DNA of 64,000 bases from Tetmemena sp. SeJ-2015 (Eukaryota > Ciliophora > Spirotrichea > Sporadotrichida > Oxytrichidae), in the NCBI GenBank assembly GCA_027382625.1, contig JAJKFJ010021919.1, positions 1 to 64,000 on the forward strand, in the 5' to 3' direction. Shown here one piece after another: positions 46,970 to 58,139 of this stretch. The position numbers were made by a program, and so were the translations under genes. Position 1 is the stretch's first letter. Every line of letters starts with the position of its first letter. Under the pieces are notes generated by a model. That model was not told where the DNA came from. It saw nothing but the letters and a program-made list of their open reading frames with translations, and did no database searches.

Positions 46970-47751
46970 ATGGATCCCAGTCAAAAACCACCTCTCTTAT
47001 ACATCAGAGACAACCAGCACGAGCAGCCGCCCTCTCATCAGTTGCAGCGGGAGATACACAATTCAAGATTACATAGTCAACTCTTGGGGGAAGTCATTAA
47101 GGACTTCAATATCTTCAGTGCTAATCCTGTGATCGAGCAGTCCTTTCTATATGGATACTTCGAGGTAGATAGATTTCAAAAGATGAGCTTCTCTCAAATT
47201 TAGCTCTCTAATTGAAAAATGCTTTCACATTTTAGTTCTCTGAATTTCTTACAGAGATAATGCGCATTGAACAATTGTAACCTGAGTTGGCATGTGCGCT
47301 TTGTGACATTGTGGTTGCAGAGATGCGGAAGTTCATTTAGATGCGGCAAAATGTATTCTAGATGCTGAAACTAGATCAGAATTCCTCCTCCGTCATAGAA
47401 GCCTTTAATAAGAACTTCTTCGCTTAATCTTAAAAAGAAGAAATATTTTCCTTTCTCAAATGAATCGTTTTAATGCTAAATCTTAAGGAAGATCAGCCAA
47501 AAAATAGGAAAGTTAGCCACTTGGGAGAAACGGTCAAATTGGCTCTATCGGATAGCTCACTACTGCGAATGACCTCTTAGATGTCATAAAATCAATCAAT
47601 GAAACAATCGTATTCTATATTCTTATAGATGAGATTGAAGAAATTAGGTTAGATGAAGATATTCAAATAAATGGCTAAAACAATCTTACTCTGTAAAATC
47701 ATACAATCATATTCATATTTTTAATCCGAGAGGATGTCCTTCCAATTTTGA
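46970..47751 (+). CDS. Uncharacterised protein
   Basis: Starts MDPSQKPPLLYIRDNQHEQ. Blocks: HSQLLGEVIKDFNIFSANPV, EQSFLYGYFEVDRFQKMSF, then after a break near 47205-47250 EFLTEIMRIEQLQPELACAL, CDIVVAEMRKFIQMRQNVF, FNKNFFAQSQKEEIFSFL, and finally RKVSHLGETVKLALSDSSLL and a Met/Gln/Lys-rich tail to TGA at 47749-47751. An in-frame TGA at 47461 lies between the last two parts in the same frame, so either the protein ends at 47463 or a small insert is removed there. The helical Leu-rich character suggests a scaffold-type alpha-helical protein. No membrane segment. Family not recognised. Confidence 0.5.
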
Positions 47752-47883
47752 TGGAGCGGGCATTAAAAATTCTAAAAATACACCCAACTACAATAACATA
47801 ATACACATTTTATAAAGTGGATTTATAAATTTTTTAACTGTTTATACCTTAATACTCTATTAATTTTTATTTGTGCAACATAA

Positions 47884-50350
47884 ATGGCTTGCCATTATAC
47901 TAAGCCAAATGAATTCACAATCAAGGCTAATAACTTTTAAGGGTTTAATACAAACAGTGCTGCAAGATAAATTTAAGTTTAATTCCCCTCATCTCCAGAA
48001 TCATAATTAAACTCTTTATTCTATCTTATGAATTCATTCTTTTATCGATGTATGGAGTTGACCCATTAATTTTTAAATTTGAGAATGAAGATAACTTAGT
48101 ATACTAGATCAATAAGCTTTCAATTGACCGAAAATATGATAATGACTACGAGGAAGATATCCCTGAGGAGATCTATTCAGAAGATAATCAGTTCTACCCT
48201 GATCTCTCATTAATTTCTATCATTAGTATTCCATAAAAATTAAATTTAATCTCCAAGACTACTCTGCTCAAAGCAAATCTATGCACTTAATTAAGTAGCA
48301 TTTTACTCTTTTCTAATGCACACTAAGTTCAATTCCTAAAATAAGATAATTGACAGCAGCTCTGGAAAAAGAGATCAGCTTATTGAGAGCAGCAGTCACT
48401 TCGATCGCAACATGGTTTTCACAGTGCCCTCAAATCAGTTCAAGCAGCCTTTCATAATTTTCTTACAAATATTTAAAGCCCCTGCAACAATAAAACTAGC
48501 AGTTCCCTCAGTACTATCCACCTCTGAACTTCAGCAGCCAAGCCATTCATCAAAACTATAGTCCACCCACTCATCCTAACTACAGTCACGAGATGCTTTA
48601 GCAATTGGAATATGAAAGCAGCTTATACGGGAATGAGGGTGATGAAACTAGGAAAATGCAGTTCGATTTTGAATTTTTTGAACCTGAAAGTGTGGTTGAC
48701 TGCGTGGACTTTACAAACACACAAGCCACCAACTACTATAATGATGAGACTACCGTCAAGAATAATAAAGTCAAGGCTGGCATCTCAAAATAAGTCAACT
48801 TAAGTTTTACGTAAGCATTATAGCTAAATCTTTGAGGATGAGTTGTCAGATTATCAGAAGATGAGGATAGAAAAGATCGGGCAGGAATCAAATACAAAAA
48901 TAAACCATCAGAATAGTCAAGGAAATAAAAATAATAGTCTGTATCAAAAGTAATAAACTCCTATCGTTAATAATCAGGAGAAGAAAACTTCTCAGCCACT
49001 TCAGCCTATGAGCTTTGATAAATATCAAGTAGTGCAGAGGAATTATTGCTCAAAGTATTTAGATCATCTAAAAACAATTTTTTCGTCTCCAATATGCGAT
49101 TAATGTCTTTATTAATTCCATATCTAATTTTTGCAAAAAGTCTTCCGTTAAGAATTAGTCTAATAGAGGTCGAAGCTAAGTTATCCTTAACGATGAAGAT
49201 ATAGTGGGATTAAATGACAGTGGTAAATAAGAAAACTTGGAAGACTCTTTTGATAGAGACGAAGATGATGATGATGACTACAATGATGATGAAAATTACC
49301 CTTAACAAAAATCGGGCACACTACGCAGTAATGTAAATATCGAGGACAGTTTGAACTAGACCGAGCTAGATCGCAATCTAGCAGCAATAAGTTCCCAGAG
49401 ATAGTTAAGAGTCACGAAGTTGAAACAGATCGGATCAGGGAATTAAGCTGATGTGTATACTTGCTTCTTGAATGAGGACAAGAAAAATATGTTTGTGACT
49501 AAGACTAAAGTGATCATAAATAATTAGCAGCTGGCTGAGCAAACAATGAAAGATATGAAGCAGGAATTTGACATTGCCAAGAATTTGCAACACATTAACA
49601 TCGTGAGCTATAAGCACTTCTGCATGTCTAAATAGAGCAATACACATGAGTTTAATATCATTCTGGAGCACATGGAGGGAGGAGACTTGAAATTTGAATA
49701 GCCTACATTTAGGTTATCTTTGTAATTAATCTAACTTGAGATAGTATATCACTAAATTTCACGATCAGCTTACATAAATGACTTTTATAAGCTGTCAAAG
49801 CAGATACTACAAGGGCTCTAGTACTTGCACTCAAATAATATCATCCACCAAGATTTGAAGCCCCAAAACATACTCTTTGATAAAAACAGGAGCACTTTGA
49901 AAATTGCGGACTTTGGAGTCTCAAACATCTTCGACCAGACAAAGGCAACCGCAAAAGCCTAAAATGGAACTCTGAGGTATATGTCGCCTGAATAACTAGA
50001 GAGTAAGCTTACTCCCAAGATAGATATGTGGGCTTTCGGTTGCATAGCACTTGAGATGATCACGGGCAGGCCACCTTATTTTGGGACCACAAATGAGTTT
50101 CAGATCGCAAGGTTAGTCGACAAGAAGATCACTCATTTAGTATTAGAGTATTAAGATTGTTAGAAGGTGAAAATTTAATCACACCCATAGAGTATTTTGA
50201 AAAACATTAGCCCGAACTTTATAAGATATAATGATGCCTGAGAATAAAGAGATGATAGAGATCATGGAATGGTGCTTCACATTTGATCATGAGCTCAGAC
50301 CCTCAGCAGCAGAAATGCTTTAGAGAGACATTTTTAAAAACATACGCTGA
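47884..50350 (+). CDS. Serine/threonine protein kinase with long disordered N-terminus
   Basis: Starts [20 protein letters not shown]. About 450 residues of Asn/Ser/Asp-rich sequence ([17 protein letters not shown], acidic [16 protein letters not shown]) precede the kinase domain: IGSGNQADVYTC (Gly loop), VTKTKVI (ATP Lys), [85 protein letters not shown] and the end [18 protein letters not shown]. All core catalytic residues are present, but the HRD Arg is Gln (HQD), encoded by CAA and so not a reading of a reassigned stop. HQD suggests activation independent of activation-loop phosphorylation. The gene resembles NEK/STE groups, not assigned further. Introns or IESs interrupt the first half and about 49700-49770 and 50105-50165. 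Stop TGA 50348-50350. Confidence 0.8.
50220..50231. other. Putative micro-IES, pointer TATAA, 2 bp spacer
   Basis: TATAA at 50220-50224 and 50227-50231, spacing 7 bp. Excision gives [20 protein letters not shown], restoring the last helix of the kinase domain and removing an in-frame TGA. Confidence 0.6.
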
Positions 50351-50810
50351 GCAGAATCTTCAATTTTTAAGAGTAATTATACCTCTTGGAGATGTATAAA
50401 TATAAATTACTACCACCAGAGTGAAAGTATGTTCTTGATTTTAAATACTTTGATTTCTTTACAAATTAGCCCAATAAAGGAAAGGGGTTTTATCAAACCA
50501 TGATAATTTATGTTACAATTATAATGTAGAGCTGGCTCTTTATCTTGACTCCGAACTCATTCGCTCTCAAATAATTCAAAGCAAGAGTTAGATTGTGTAG
50601 ATGATTTTAAGTCTTAGGAAATATAAGTTATACTCATTCATTTAAGAAGTTGGTAAGATCTAAGTCATTTCAAAAAAGGGGTGTTGGGGAACGGAATTAA
50701 TGCAACATCCCCCCCTTTAAATATGAAAAAAATGCCAATAAAAATGCCATTTTAGTGTCCAATATAGCCCAAAAATGCAAAAAATTATCAATTTGCTTTT
50801 ATAAATTCCA
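50351..50810. other. Intergenic with a GC-tract inverted repeat
   Basis: No coding signal. At 50678-50715 a G-rich run with GGTGTTG is followed by CAACATCCCCCC, an imperfect hairpin-forming inverted repeat in otherwise AT-rich DNA. Confidence 0.5.
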
Positions 50811-51466
50811 AGAGGTAGTAATTACGAATTTAAAATTTCTGATATTAAATAGAAGATTATTTTTGAATTAATATTTTGACTTATTAGATGTGGATTTGTT
50901 TTATAAGAAAATGCACTAAAAAATATTTAATATATTATTAAGAATATAAATAAGACTAAATTTTTAAAAGAGCTTAGTGAGTATATAGTAACTCCCTCTG
51001 GAAAATGTGGACTAATTTGATAACTTGGTTTATTTGAAGTGCTTTGAAAACATGTTATGAATTATTTAGTTAAAAAGTGTACACCCATTTGAATTCTAAA
51101 TCCTCTAAAAGTATTTATAGTTTAGTTAGGATAAAAAGTTCATATCTAGCAGTAATTGATATCTCACTTTGGAGATAAAGGGGAATGTTTGGCGAATTAA
51201 TATCTGAATAACTTAAACTTAAGATTGAACTCTTTAAAGTAATATCCCAAAAAGCAAGATTTGTAAAATTTTTGTATAAAATAGTTCCTAAACAATGAAC
51301 AAATAGAGAGATGACACCATATAATAATTTATTAGAGTCAATAAGTATCTTGATAAGATAATTTATTTCAATTGGAAAACAGAGAAAATAGATTTTTAGG
51401 TCATTCATAAAATTTAAATCAAAAATTTTATTCCTCATGGAATATTTTTAAAGATCTAAAATTCTT
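50811..51466 (+). repeat. Diverged direct repeat, copy A
   Basis: Shares a series of collinear blocks with 51805-52735 in the same orientation: AGAGGTA at the start, CTGATATTAAA, AGAAGATTATTTTTGA, GTTAGGATAA, AGTTCATATCT, ATAAAGGGGAATGTT, ATGAACAAATAGAGAGAT, GACACCAT, TAATTTATTAGAGTCA and TTTTAAAGATCTA near the end. Copy A is about 280 bp shorter. No protein could be read from either copy. It is bracketed by the two GC-tract hairpins at 50678 and 51530. Confidence 0.75.
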
Positions 51467-51529
51467 AATCTTGGCATTTTTAATGCGATTTTAGCTCTAA
51501 AATCTTTATAAGAAATTTATAATTAAATT

Positions 51530-51566
51530 GGCGGGAGGGCCAACTTAATGTCCCCCCCCAAAAAAA
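51530..51566. repeat. GC-tract inverted repeat element
   Basis: GGCGGGAGGGCC followed after a short AT spacer by a run of eight C and seven A. It resembles the element at 50678-50715 and sits just past the end of copy A, so the two may be ends of one mobile unit. TTGGCGGGAG recurs at 38180. Confidence 0.4.
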
Positions 51567-51804
51567 GTAAGAAGTTCTAAAAATGTGTTGGGATGACTAT
51601 CTCTTGGATATCTTTCAAGTCTATCCTTATTTACATGAGATAAAGCGCTCCATCTTGCCTTTGACACTCTGATATTCAAATAAATCACGAAGATTCAGTG
51701 CATTTATATTCTATTTTTGAGCGATGCTTCCAATCATAGCACCTGAGTCAAAAACTGCAGAAACGTTAGCAGATTATTGCTTTGTATACATGAGCTCTCC
51801 TTGA

Positions 51805-52735
51805 AGAGGTAAGTAATTAAATAACTCTAAAATTGCTGATATTAAAAGAAGAAGATTATTTTTGAGATATGAAACTATTTTTGATCTTCATCTACGATGT
51901 GGAAACCTTTAAGTTTTGTAGAATAAGAAAATGGCGATCGATAGCAAAAGCACTAGTCTTAAAATTATAAAAATTTATTAAGAGAGTATTAGCAAATAAT
52001 TTTCGACTTTAAATTTGCAAAAGAAGGGCTCTAGATGAGTGTATAGATACACCTCACCATCGGATGGATCCTCATACTTGTGCAGACCTGCAGATTTGTA
52101 TTCACTTGGCTTGGGTATTTGAATTAGTGCTTTGAAAAGCCTATGTTAGGTTGTCGAATTATTATAGTTAATTATAAGTCAGTCACACCCACCCCTTGGA
52201 AGTTCACTCAACAAACACTCCCCACATACACACACGTATTAAATATAGCTCTCTCCCTTAGTTAGGATAAGGAAGAGTTCATATCTGAGCTTAGATATCA
52301 TCTGATCTCTCAGCTTTGCCTGCTTATGATAAAGGGGAATGTTCTGCTGCGAGAATTAGGGATCGTACATGAAAGTCAAGACTAAAAAACTATAATGGTA
52401 ATAACTCATTCTCGATTTGGCTTGAGGTAATAGTAGCCCGAGAAAAGGGAGCCAGCAAGGATTGTTGTAAGCACCATCTTTTGTAGTGGTTGAGAAATTT
52501 AGCTTTCCGTATCGAATGAACAAATAGAGAGATTAGACACCATCGAAATAATTTATTAGAGTCAGAATAAGTAGTCATTGAGTATGCAGATAATTTATTT
52601 AACTACAACTTGGAAAAACTCCAGAGAAAGGGATAAGATTATAGGCTTACTTATGAAACCTAAAATGGGCGAAGAGATATTTTCTAAATCGTTTTATAGA
52701 TGAATATATTTTAAAGATCTATACTTCAATTTTTG
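51805..52735 (+). repeat. Diverged direct repeat, copy B
   Basis: Second copy of the unit at 50811-51466, with the same block order but extra sequence, including a GC-richer stretch at about 52040-52260. The copies differ by many substitutions and indels, so the duplication is old or the unit belongs to a dispersed germline family. No open frame in it looks coding. Confidence 0.75.
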
Positions 52736-52754
52736 CTCAAATCCATTGGAAATC

Positions 52755-53557
52755 TATACAATTACATGCTGCTTGATCTAGCTGCTCAACTGTGTGATGA
52801 AGAAAATTTAAATTGAATTGCGAGTAAGAAAGAGCCAAGCTTAAAAATTGATGAAGTGACAGCAATAAAAGACTCTTGCATCTTTAAAGTTAACATGAAG
52901 ACTAAGTATGGTTGTGGGGGTTCGCTTTTTGGCCTGATTAAAAAGTTATGAATCTTCTCTATGGGCACTTTTTACGTCCTCTATTCCATTGAATACTACA
53001 AGATTTGAGATGACTATCATTCATTACTCATAAAAGTTCAATATGATGTAATTTATTCTCAAGTATTTTGGCTTTTGTTTCAGTTCTTCATAAAGCAGAA
53101 CTATTCACTTATTCAACTTGGCAATTTATGAGTAGTAATGACTAACTCTCTTGCCCTTGTTTTGGGTATACCTTGTGGATATTTCCTCACGGAAAAGGAA
53201 CCAAAAGGTTAAAAATTATCAATTTTGCTATAATTTTCTTGTTGTGCTTTATTTTTGCTCAAGCAGGTTATGTGTTGATGCAACTCATTTTGAGTACACT
53301 TTCAACAGCTTTCCCAAACTTCTTCGCCCATCTATTACATCAAGTATCTACTAGTGCTGGCTGCATACGTTGCTTTTGGAATTCTCTCTCTACAAGAGAA
53401 GCTTAGATCACAGGCTATCATTTTTGCTACTTGCGTAAGCGGAGCCTATCAAATATGTGTAGTTAAACCAGTTTTTCAAATTAAAAAAAACTATTTATTA
53501 TTGTTTGATATTTAAAAATTCCTTATATTTTCTAAATTAAATCTTAAATAGAATTGA
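52755..53557 (+). CDS. Polytopic membrane protein with a Cys motif, unknown family
   Basis: Plus-strand blocks: IDEVTAIKDSCIFKVNMKTK, YGCGGSLFGLIKKL, MGTFYVLYSIEYYK, then LVLGIPCGYFLTEKEPK, a helix IIFLLCFIFAQAGYVLMQLI, and IKYLLVLAAYVAFGILSLQE with AIIFATCVSGAYQICV. The C-x-F-x-V-x-x-K-T-K-Y-G-C-G unit resembles the last strand of MRH or related luminal domains, and the Gly-rich helices recall TMEM198/DUF4203 proteins; neither match is strong. At least five membrane segments. Frames change near 52955, 53020, 53205 and 53335, so introns or IESs remain to be placed. Start not identified: the 5' end runs into repeat copy B. Stop TGA 53555-53557 in the last frame. Confidence 0.45.
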
Positions 53558-54111
53558 GGGAAATAAAAGTAAAAAGAGAAAGAGAGTGTTATATATTAGG
53601 GAAATGAATTGGTGGGAAGATAGCTCTTTAATGATTTCTCTATTTAACTTTGGGGGAATAATCGTTCTCTGATTTATTATTATACCCTAGAAATTTAAAA
53701 TGAGATAATTTTAACTTTATAATATCCTATAAATAATTCCAACTTAATTATATTCTGGATATCAAAATATTTTTATAAATTTTCAATCTTCTATTCTTAA
53801 TTCAAATAATTTTTTTGAAAGCTGACTTAAATTTTAAGAAGATTTTTCTTTTTTAACCATTTCAATTGACCTATATTAGTTTATTAGTGAATGAAGTCTT
53901 TCTTCTAATAGTGATAATTAATAATATTTTGATTTTAAAATCCTGTGCACTATAATTATTAGTTGTCGCGTTGGCTTAATTATATATTTGCTTGCGTCTC
54001 AAAATCCTTAACTCACACCCTCTATTTCACTGGTGTAATTTATGTACTCCAACTAATCCCTTAAACCACAAATAATAAATCCAAATATACGATTGAAAAT
54101 ATTTATTACAG
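53558..54111. other. Intergenic or intron, no gene seen
   Basis: AT-rich, ending in ATTTATTACAG at 54101-54111, a plausible 3' splice site for the open frame that follows. Nothing else recognised. Confidence 0.4.
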
Positions 54112-54112
54112 T

Positions 54113-54601
54113 TTAACTCAGAAAGAGATTGGCCATTTAGGTTAAATCCTAGATGCGGAAATCATCAATAGGTTTATCTCGGAGGAGGCTTCTTTATTAG
54201 CTATCGAAAATGAATTTAAACTCTGTTTCGATTGCCTGGGTTTCGGTGTGGATCTTTCCCAATTCAGTGGTTTATTATCACACCAAAACGACGCAAAAGA
54301 GAAAATGTAATTTATCAATTAGAAAAATTAGCAATCAAATATAATAAGCTAAAGAGATGCACATTATAAATAAAAATCAAGCATTATAAATGCTTAATAA
54401 AGATATCAAAAAGTGGCATAGGATTTAAAAATCTCTAATAGAAGGAAAAGTCATTTGCATTAATAATCTCTTTTAAGTAAATGGGAGTTGCAATATTATA
54501 ATTATTATGGAATGAGCGAAGGGCTGAAGATAATAGAAGACTAATTATTAACTCTTGACTGCTGCTCTTGGCTGGCGATGTCCCCTCGAAGTATTAAATG
54601 A
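54113..54601 (+). CDS. Coding fragment, possible EF-hand-like segment
   Basis: From a probable 3' splice site the plus strand is open for 163 codons to TGA at 54599-54601. The first part reads like protein: LTQKEIGHLGQILDAEIINR, ASLLAIENEFKLCFDCLGFG and VDLSQFSGLLSHQNDAKEKM. The F-x-x-C-F-D-x-x-G-x-G-V-D-x-x-x-F pattern looks like a degenerate EF-hand. After about 54370 it becomes Lys/Gln-rich and less convincing, and from 54451 on it overlaps antisense the zinc-finger gene, so the real end is probably earlier. No upstream exon or start was found. Confidence 0.4.
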
Positions 54602-55790
54602 GATAAACAGCTATTTTTATCAAAACTTTTGCTCGAAAGAGAGAGATTTGTGCTCATATTTGAGCCAGTTAGTGAGCTAAAAGATCCGGATTTAGAGGAG
54701 CTCAATATCTTAGAGTTATTCCCAAGCCTCTAATTGAGGGAAGTTATTAAACCGGATTGAGATCCGAAGGAAGGCGTTAACTCAGGTTTCTTCTGCTCAG
54801 CACTAGCTCAAAATTTAAAAATAAAACTCTCTCTATACACATAAAAGACACTAGCTATGTTTCCCATCTCAGTTATACTTATGGGTTTCTAGATGACTCC
54901 AAAATCCTAATAACCAGAGGATTTTTTATTGAGGCTCCTTATTTCTCTATGATTTCTCATCATGTGCTTATTCAGTTGGTATTTTCGATAGTACTTAATA
55001 TTGCTAAATCCATTCTTAAAATATGGAGCACAACTTATAGTTCAAAGCAACACTAACTTGAATTTCTATTTTATAATGCCGCAATGATTGCATTCAAAAT
55101 CCCTAAAATGTTGGAGTTAAATTTCATTTGATCGTGGAATCAAGTATAATATGAGTGTAATATTCTAGGCAGGTCTTGCTGACCGGTTGAGAAAAGATTA
55201 AATTTGAGCACTTACCTCTGTTTTAAGTGTCGCTTCATATGGTCCTCAAGGTTTCCCTTTGAGCTGAAGGAGCGCTTGCACGAATCGCAGGGGAAAAGCT
55301 TAACTCCTTGGTGCATTCGCAGGTGCACATTTAAATTACCCTTCTCTGAAAAGTATTTGGAACAGATTTAGCATTAGAACTATTTGATCCTCTGATGAGT
55401 ATTGCAAAATCAAGATATAGACAAGGTAGTCAATTCTTCTATATCTGATTGACTATATTTATAAGGCAATATTTTGAAAATGTTTGGCTAGGTTTTCTTT
55501 TCTCGTTAGGCTTATGTGACAAATAGGGCACTGGAATTTTCTCTCGTTCCTTCGAGGTTTGTTCCCTAGTAAGGCTGAAAGACTTTTGGAGGAGGAGTCT
55601 CTTTGGCGTAGATGTCTGAAGCTTGTGAAAGTTGCCATAGGAGAGCCAGTTGAAAGAGAGCTGTCCCCACCTTAGCTGGCTGCTGCTTATGCCTCTAGGG
55701 CCTCTTTGTTTATAATATGATGACTCTCATGATCATTCACATCTTAGAATCCGCGTAGTTAATTCGATGAAGGAATATTTAAATAAATGC
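54451..55790 (-). CDS. C2H2 zinc-finger protein (3-4 fingers)
   Basis: Likely nucleic-acid-binding regulator. Blocks: an N-terminal His/Ala/Ser-rich part (HHIINKEALEAQAAASQGG), a Ser-rich link, then finger 1 FQCPICHISLTRKENLAKH with its last His restored across an IES, finger 2 FQCQICSKYFSEKGNLNVH with HLRMH, and finger 3 FPCDSCKRSFSSKGNLEDH with HMKRH. Linkers THQRIKQ and HQGVKLF are close to the TGEKP type. After an intron (GTAAGTG near 55214 to about 55110), a possible fourth finger is itself split: DFECNHCG near 55095 and YYRKYQLNKHMMRNH near 54970. The tail is Ser/Asn-rich (SSSKSGSFSSLTGSNMSTN). Start not fixed; stop TGA 54451-54453. Confidence 0.8.
55400..55473. other. IES splitting zinc finger 1, pointer TATT (AATA on coding strand)
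   Basis: TATT at 55400-55403 and 55470-55473, spacing 70 bp. There are no GT-AG ends in the right place. Excision gives ENLAKHFQNTHQRIKQFQC, completing the finger (H-x4-H) and its linker and putting fingers 1 and 2 in one frame. Confidence 0.75.
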
Positions 55791-57944
55791 ATATTAATCT
55801 CTAGTTTAAGAAAAGAAAGGGAGAGAGAAGAAATTTATCTTTGATGTGGTAATTTTTATAAGTGTGATCTTTTTCTTATTTAAAACTCAAGTTTAAATTT
55901 GACTCCTAGAAGTATTTTTTAATTGTTTGTTCAATATTTTGCTGTGGTTGCTGGAATAGACTAGCCATTTATTGTGGGAAGACGAGTGACGTGTTTGATT
56001 GAATTGGGGCTCGGAACTGTATCTGCATAGAGAGGTGTGCTGAAGTAATATTATAATTTTGCCGACGGGCTGAGTTTTAATAATTATTTTGGCAGCTTAT
56101 CTATAGAATCATATACAAAATATAAGCAAAAATTAATACGAAAACACTTCCTGATAATTTTAATTTAGTATAAAGACTTTCATGATTTTTGGCATTTTTT
56201 ATCTTTTTCCCATTCCATATAGAATCCCTTATTGAATTGGGGTAAGGGTGCCTTTATTAATATGAGGAGTCACTCCTCTATTTATATTTGAGCCTGTTAG
56301 TAAGCTATCTGTCTTTTATCAAATAATAATAAGTTGAGTTCGAAGCAATATCACTTTGGAATAAATAATATAATTTTATCGGCTCAAAACCCCCAAAATC
56401 TAAACTTAGTTAAGGACAAGTGTGAGCTAATTTTTAATATGCTCTCAGATACATAACTGAAGGCAATCGGAGGAAAGATTTATACTTTCTACGATAAAGC
56501 GCGAAGGGATTGATCGTAAGATCAAAATTCAATATATAACCATTTAAGATCAGGCTTCACATGGGCGACTACTTTCTCTCAAAAATTATTCACTCTTTGG
56601 CCTCTAAAATTGAGAGCACATTTAAAAACAGATTCATAAGTGACTTTGAGAGAAGAAGTAGTTGCTGATTTTGTTTTATAATAAACTTAATAGCAAACTC
56701 TAAGAATTTTTATCCCAAAATATTGGAGCATTTAATATAAAAATGTGTGCTCAGTAAAAGTTAATAATAGATTGGCTTGTATTAAAATCAATTGCTTTCA
56801 TTACAACTTAAATTTTAATAGGGTATTTATTTTATTATCATAGCAACTATCTTTATCCTTTATTATGATTATTAAACAAAACCTTGTAATTGTTTCAAAG
56901 TTTATGAATAAATTGGGAGACTGGGTAATATAGGGAGCTTAGACTTAGCTGTTTAATTTTTTATAGTTCTTGAGTGACTTTGCTATTTATCACTCCAATA
57001 CACAAATAAGAGACTAACTTTGTCTCCACCCTTAATTAATCGCAAAGTGCTTGGGTGAGTAAGTTATTCTCACCCCCGAAATTCACTGTCAGAATCAAAT
57101 TTTACCATCTTCCATGTAAAATTATCTCAATTAAGGTCGAGCAGCATTTAAGAGTATATTTCGTATTTTTCATTACAAATGAGGATTATTAAATTGCAAA
57201 GTTAAATTTTGGCAATATTTTATCAATGGACAAAGAAAGAAGAGTGCCCGCAGTTTAAAGAGAAGATTTGGGAGAAAAAGTAAAAAGCAAACTACTACTA
57301 AAGCACAATAGATTAATTTCCTTTAAGAAATATATATGAGGATTCAATTTTATCCTAAAAATACTGGAGATAGAAAAAAAAGCAAAATTGGGCAGCTTTA
57401 TTTTGTTCTCCAAATATTTACCGTTAAAACTTGTTTAAAAACCTTTAATATCAGAATCTCAACTTTAGCTAGTGGGGCGAACTTAGGGTACTTAAAAAAT
57501 AATGAAACATTTTTAAAAGATTATCAAAGTGTCCTTCACTCAAGATAAAGTTAATATCTAAGAGCTAATTTCTCGAAATTTTCCATGTTTGACTTAATTT
57601 TCTAGTCTCTCTTTTCACTAATTTATTAATAAAACAATTTTAATCCCAATTTCATTATGATAAAACTTATATTTATATTTAAGAGGATTATTTTTTCCTC
57701 TATATGGAGTTATTTTTCCTATTCATCTCAGCGGCTCTGAGTTTATAAACTTGTTCAAATAATTTATTATTTTTTTAGCTCTTTTTAGAAATTAATATCA
57801 TATAACTTGGCTGAGACTATTTTGCTCAAATTTACTTATTTTTATTTGTAGATTCTTATTTCCGTTTTGCAAAGCCACCAATTTATAATTATTTATTGAG
57901 GATTTAAGCACCCTCGAAAGATTGATTAAAGCAAATAAAATGAA
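55791..57944. other. AT-rich noncoding DNA
   Basis: No convincing coding frame on either strand. An open stretch at 57336-57548 has no in-frame Gln reassignments or motif and is probably chance. A C4A4-like motif, CAAAACCCCCAAAATC, lies at 56385-56400. The block around 56265-56310 shares TATTTGAGCC-GTTAG with 54655-54680, which may be an old partial duplication. Confidence 0.45.
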
Positions 57945-58139
57945 ATGGAAAAGATGAGTAAATGTGAGAACCCATTTTATGAATCTTATAACTGCAATAT
58001 GTCAAACTAATAACAAGGAAAATAGCACTAGAGATAAAAAGAGCACGCGCTTTTATCTGCTGGACAAATCTAAGTTAAAAGAACTTTAGTATCATCGTTG
58101 GTTAGACTTCTACCGAGAAAATTACTTATCGGTATTTGA
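57945..58139 (+). CDS. Possible small protein, 64 aa
   Basis: ATG at 57945 to TGA at 58137-58139 under the ciliate code, starting MEKMSKCENPFYESYNCNMS followed by a Gln-rich run encoded mostly by TAA/TAG. Such use of reassigned codons is compatible with a real gene, but low-complexity AT-rich DNA could produce it by chance. No family. Confidence 0.25.

Noticed and set aside
57336..57548. 70-codon plus-strand open frame
   Set aside because: No family, no neighbours and no use of reassigned Gln codons; expected by chance in AT-rich DNA.
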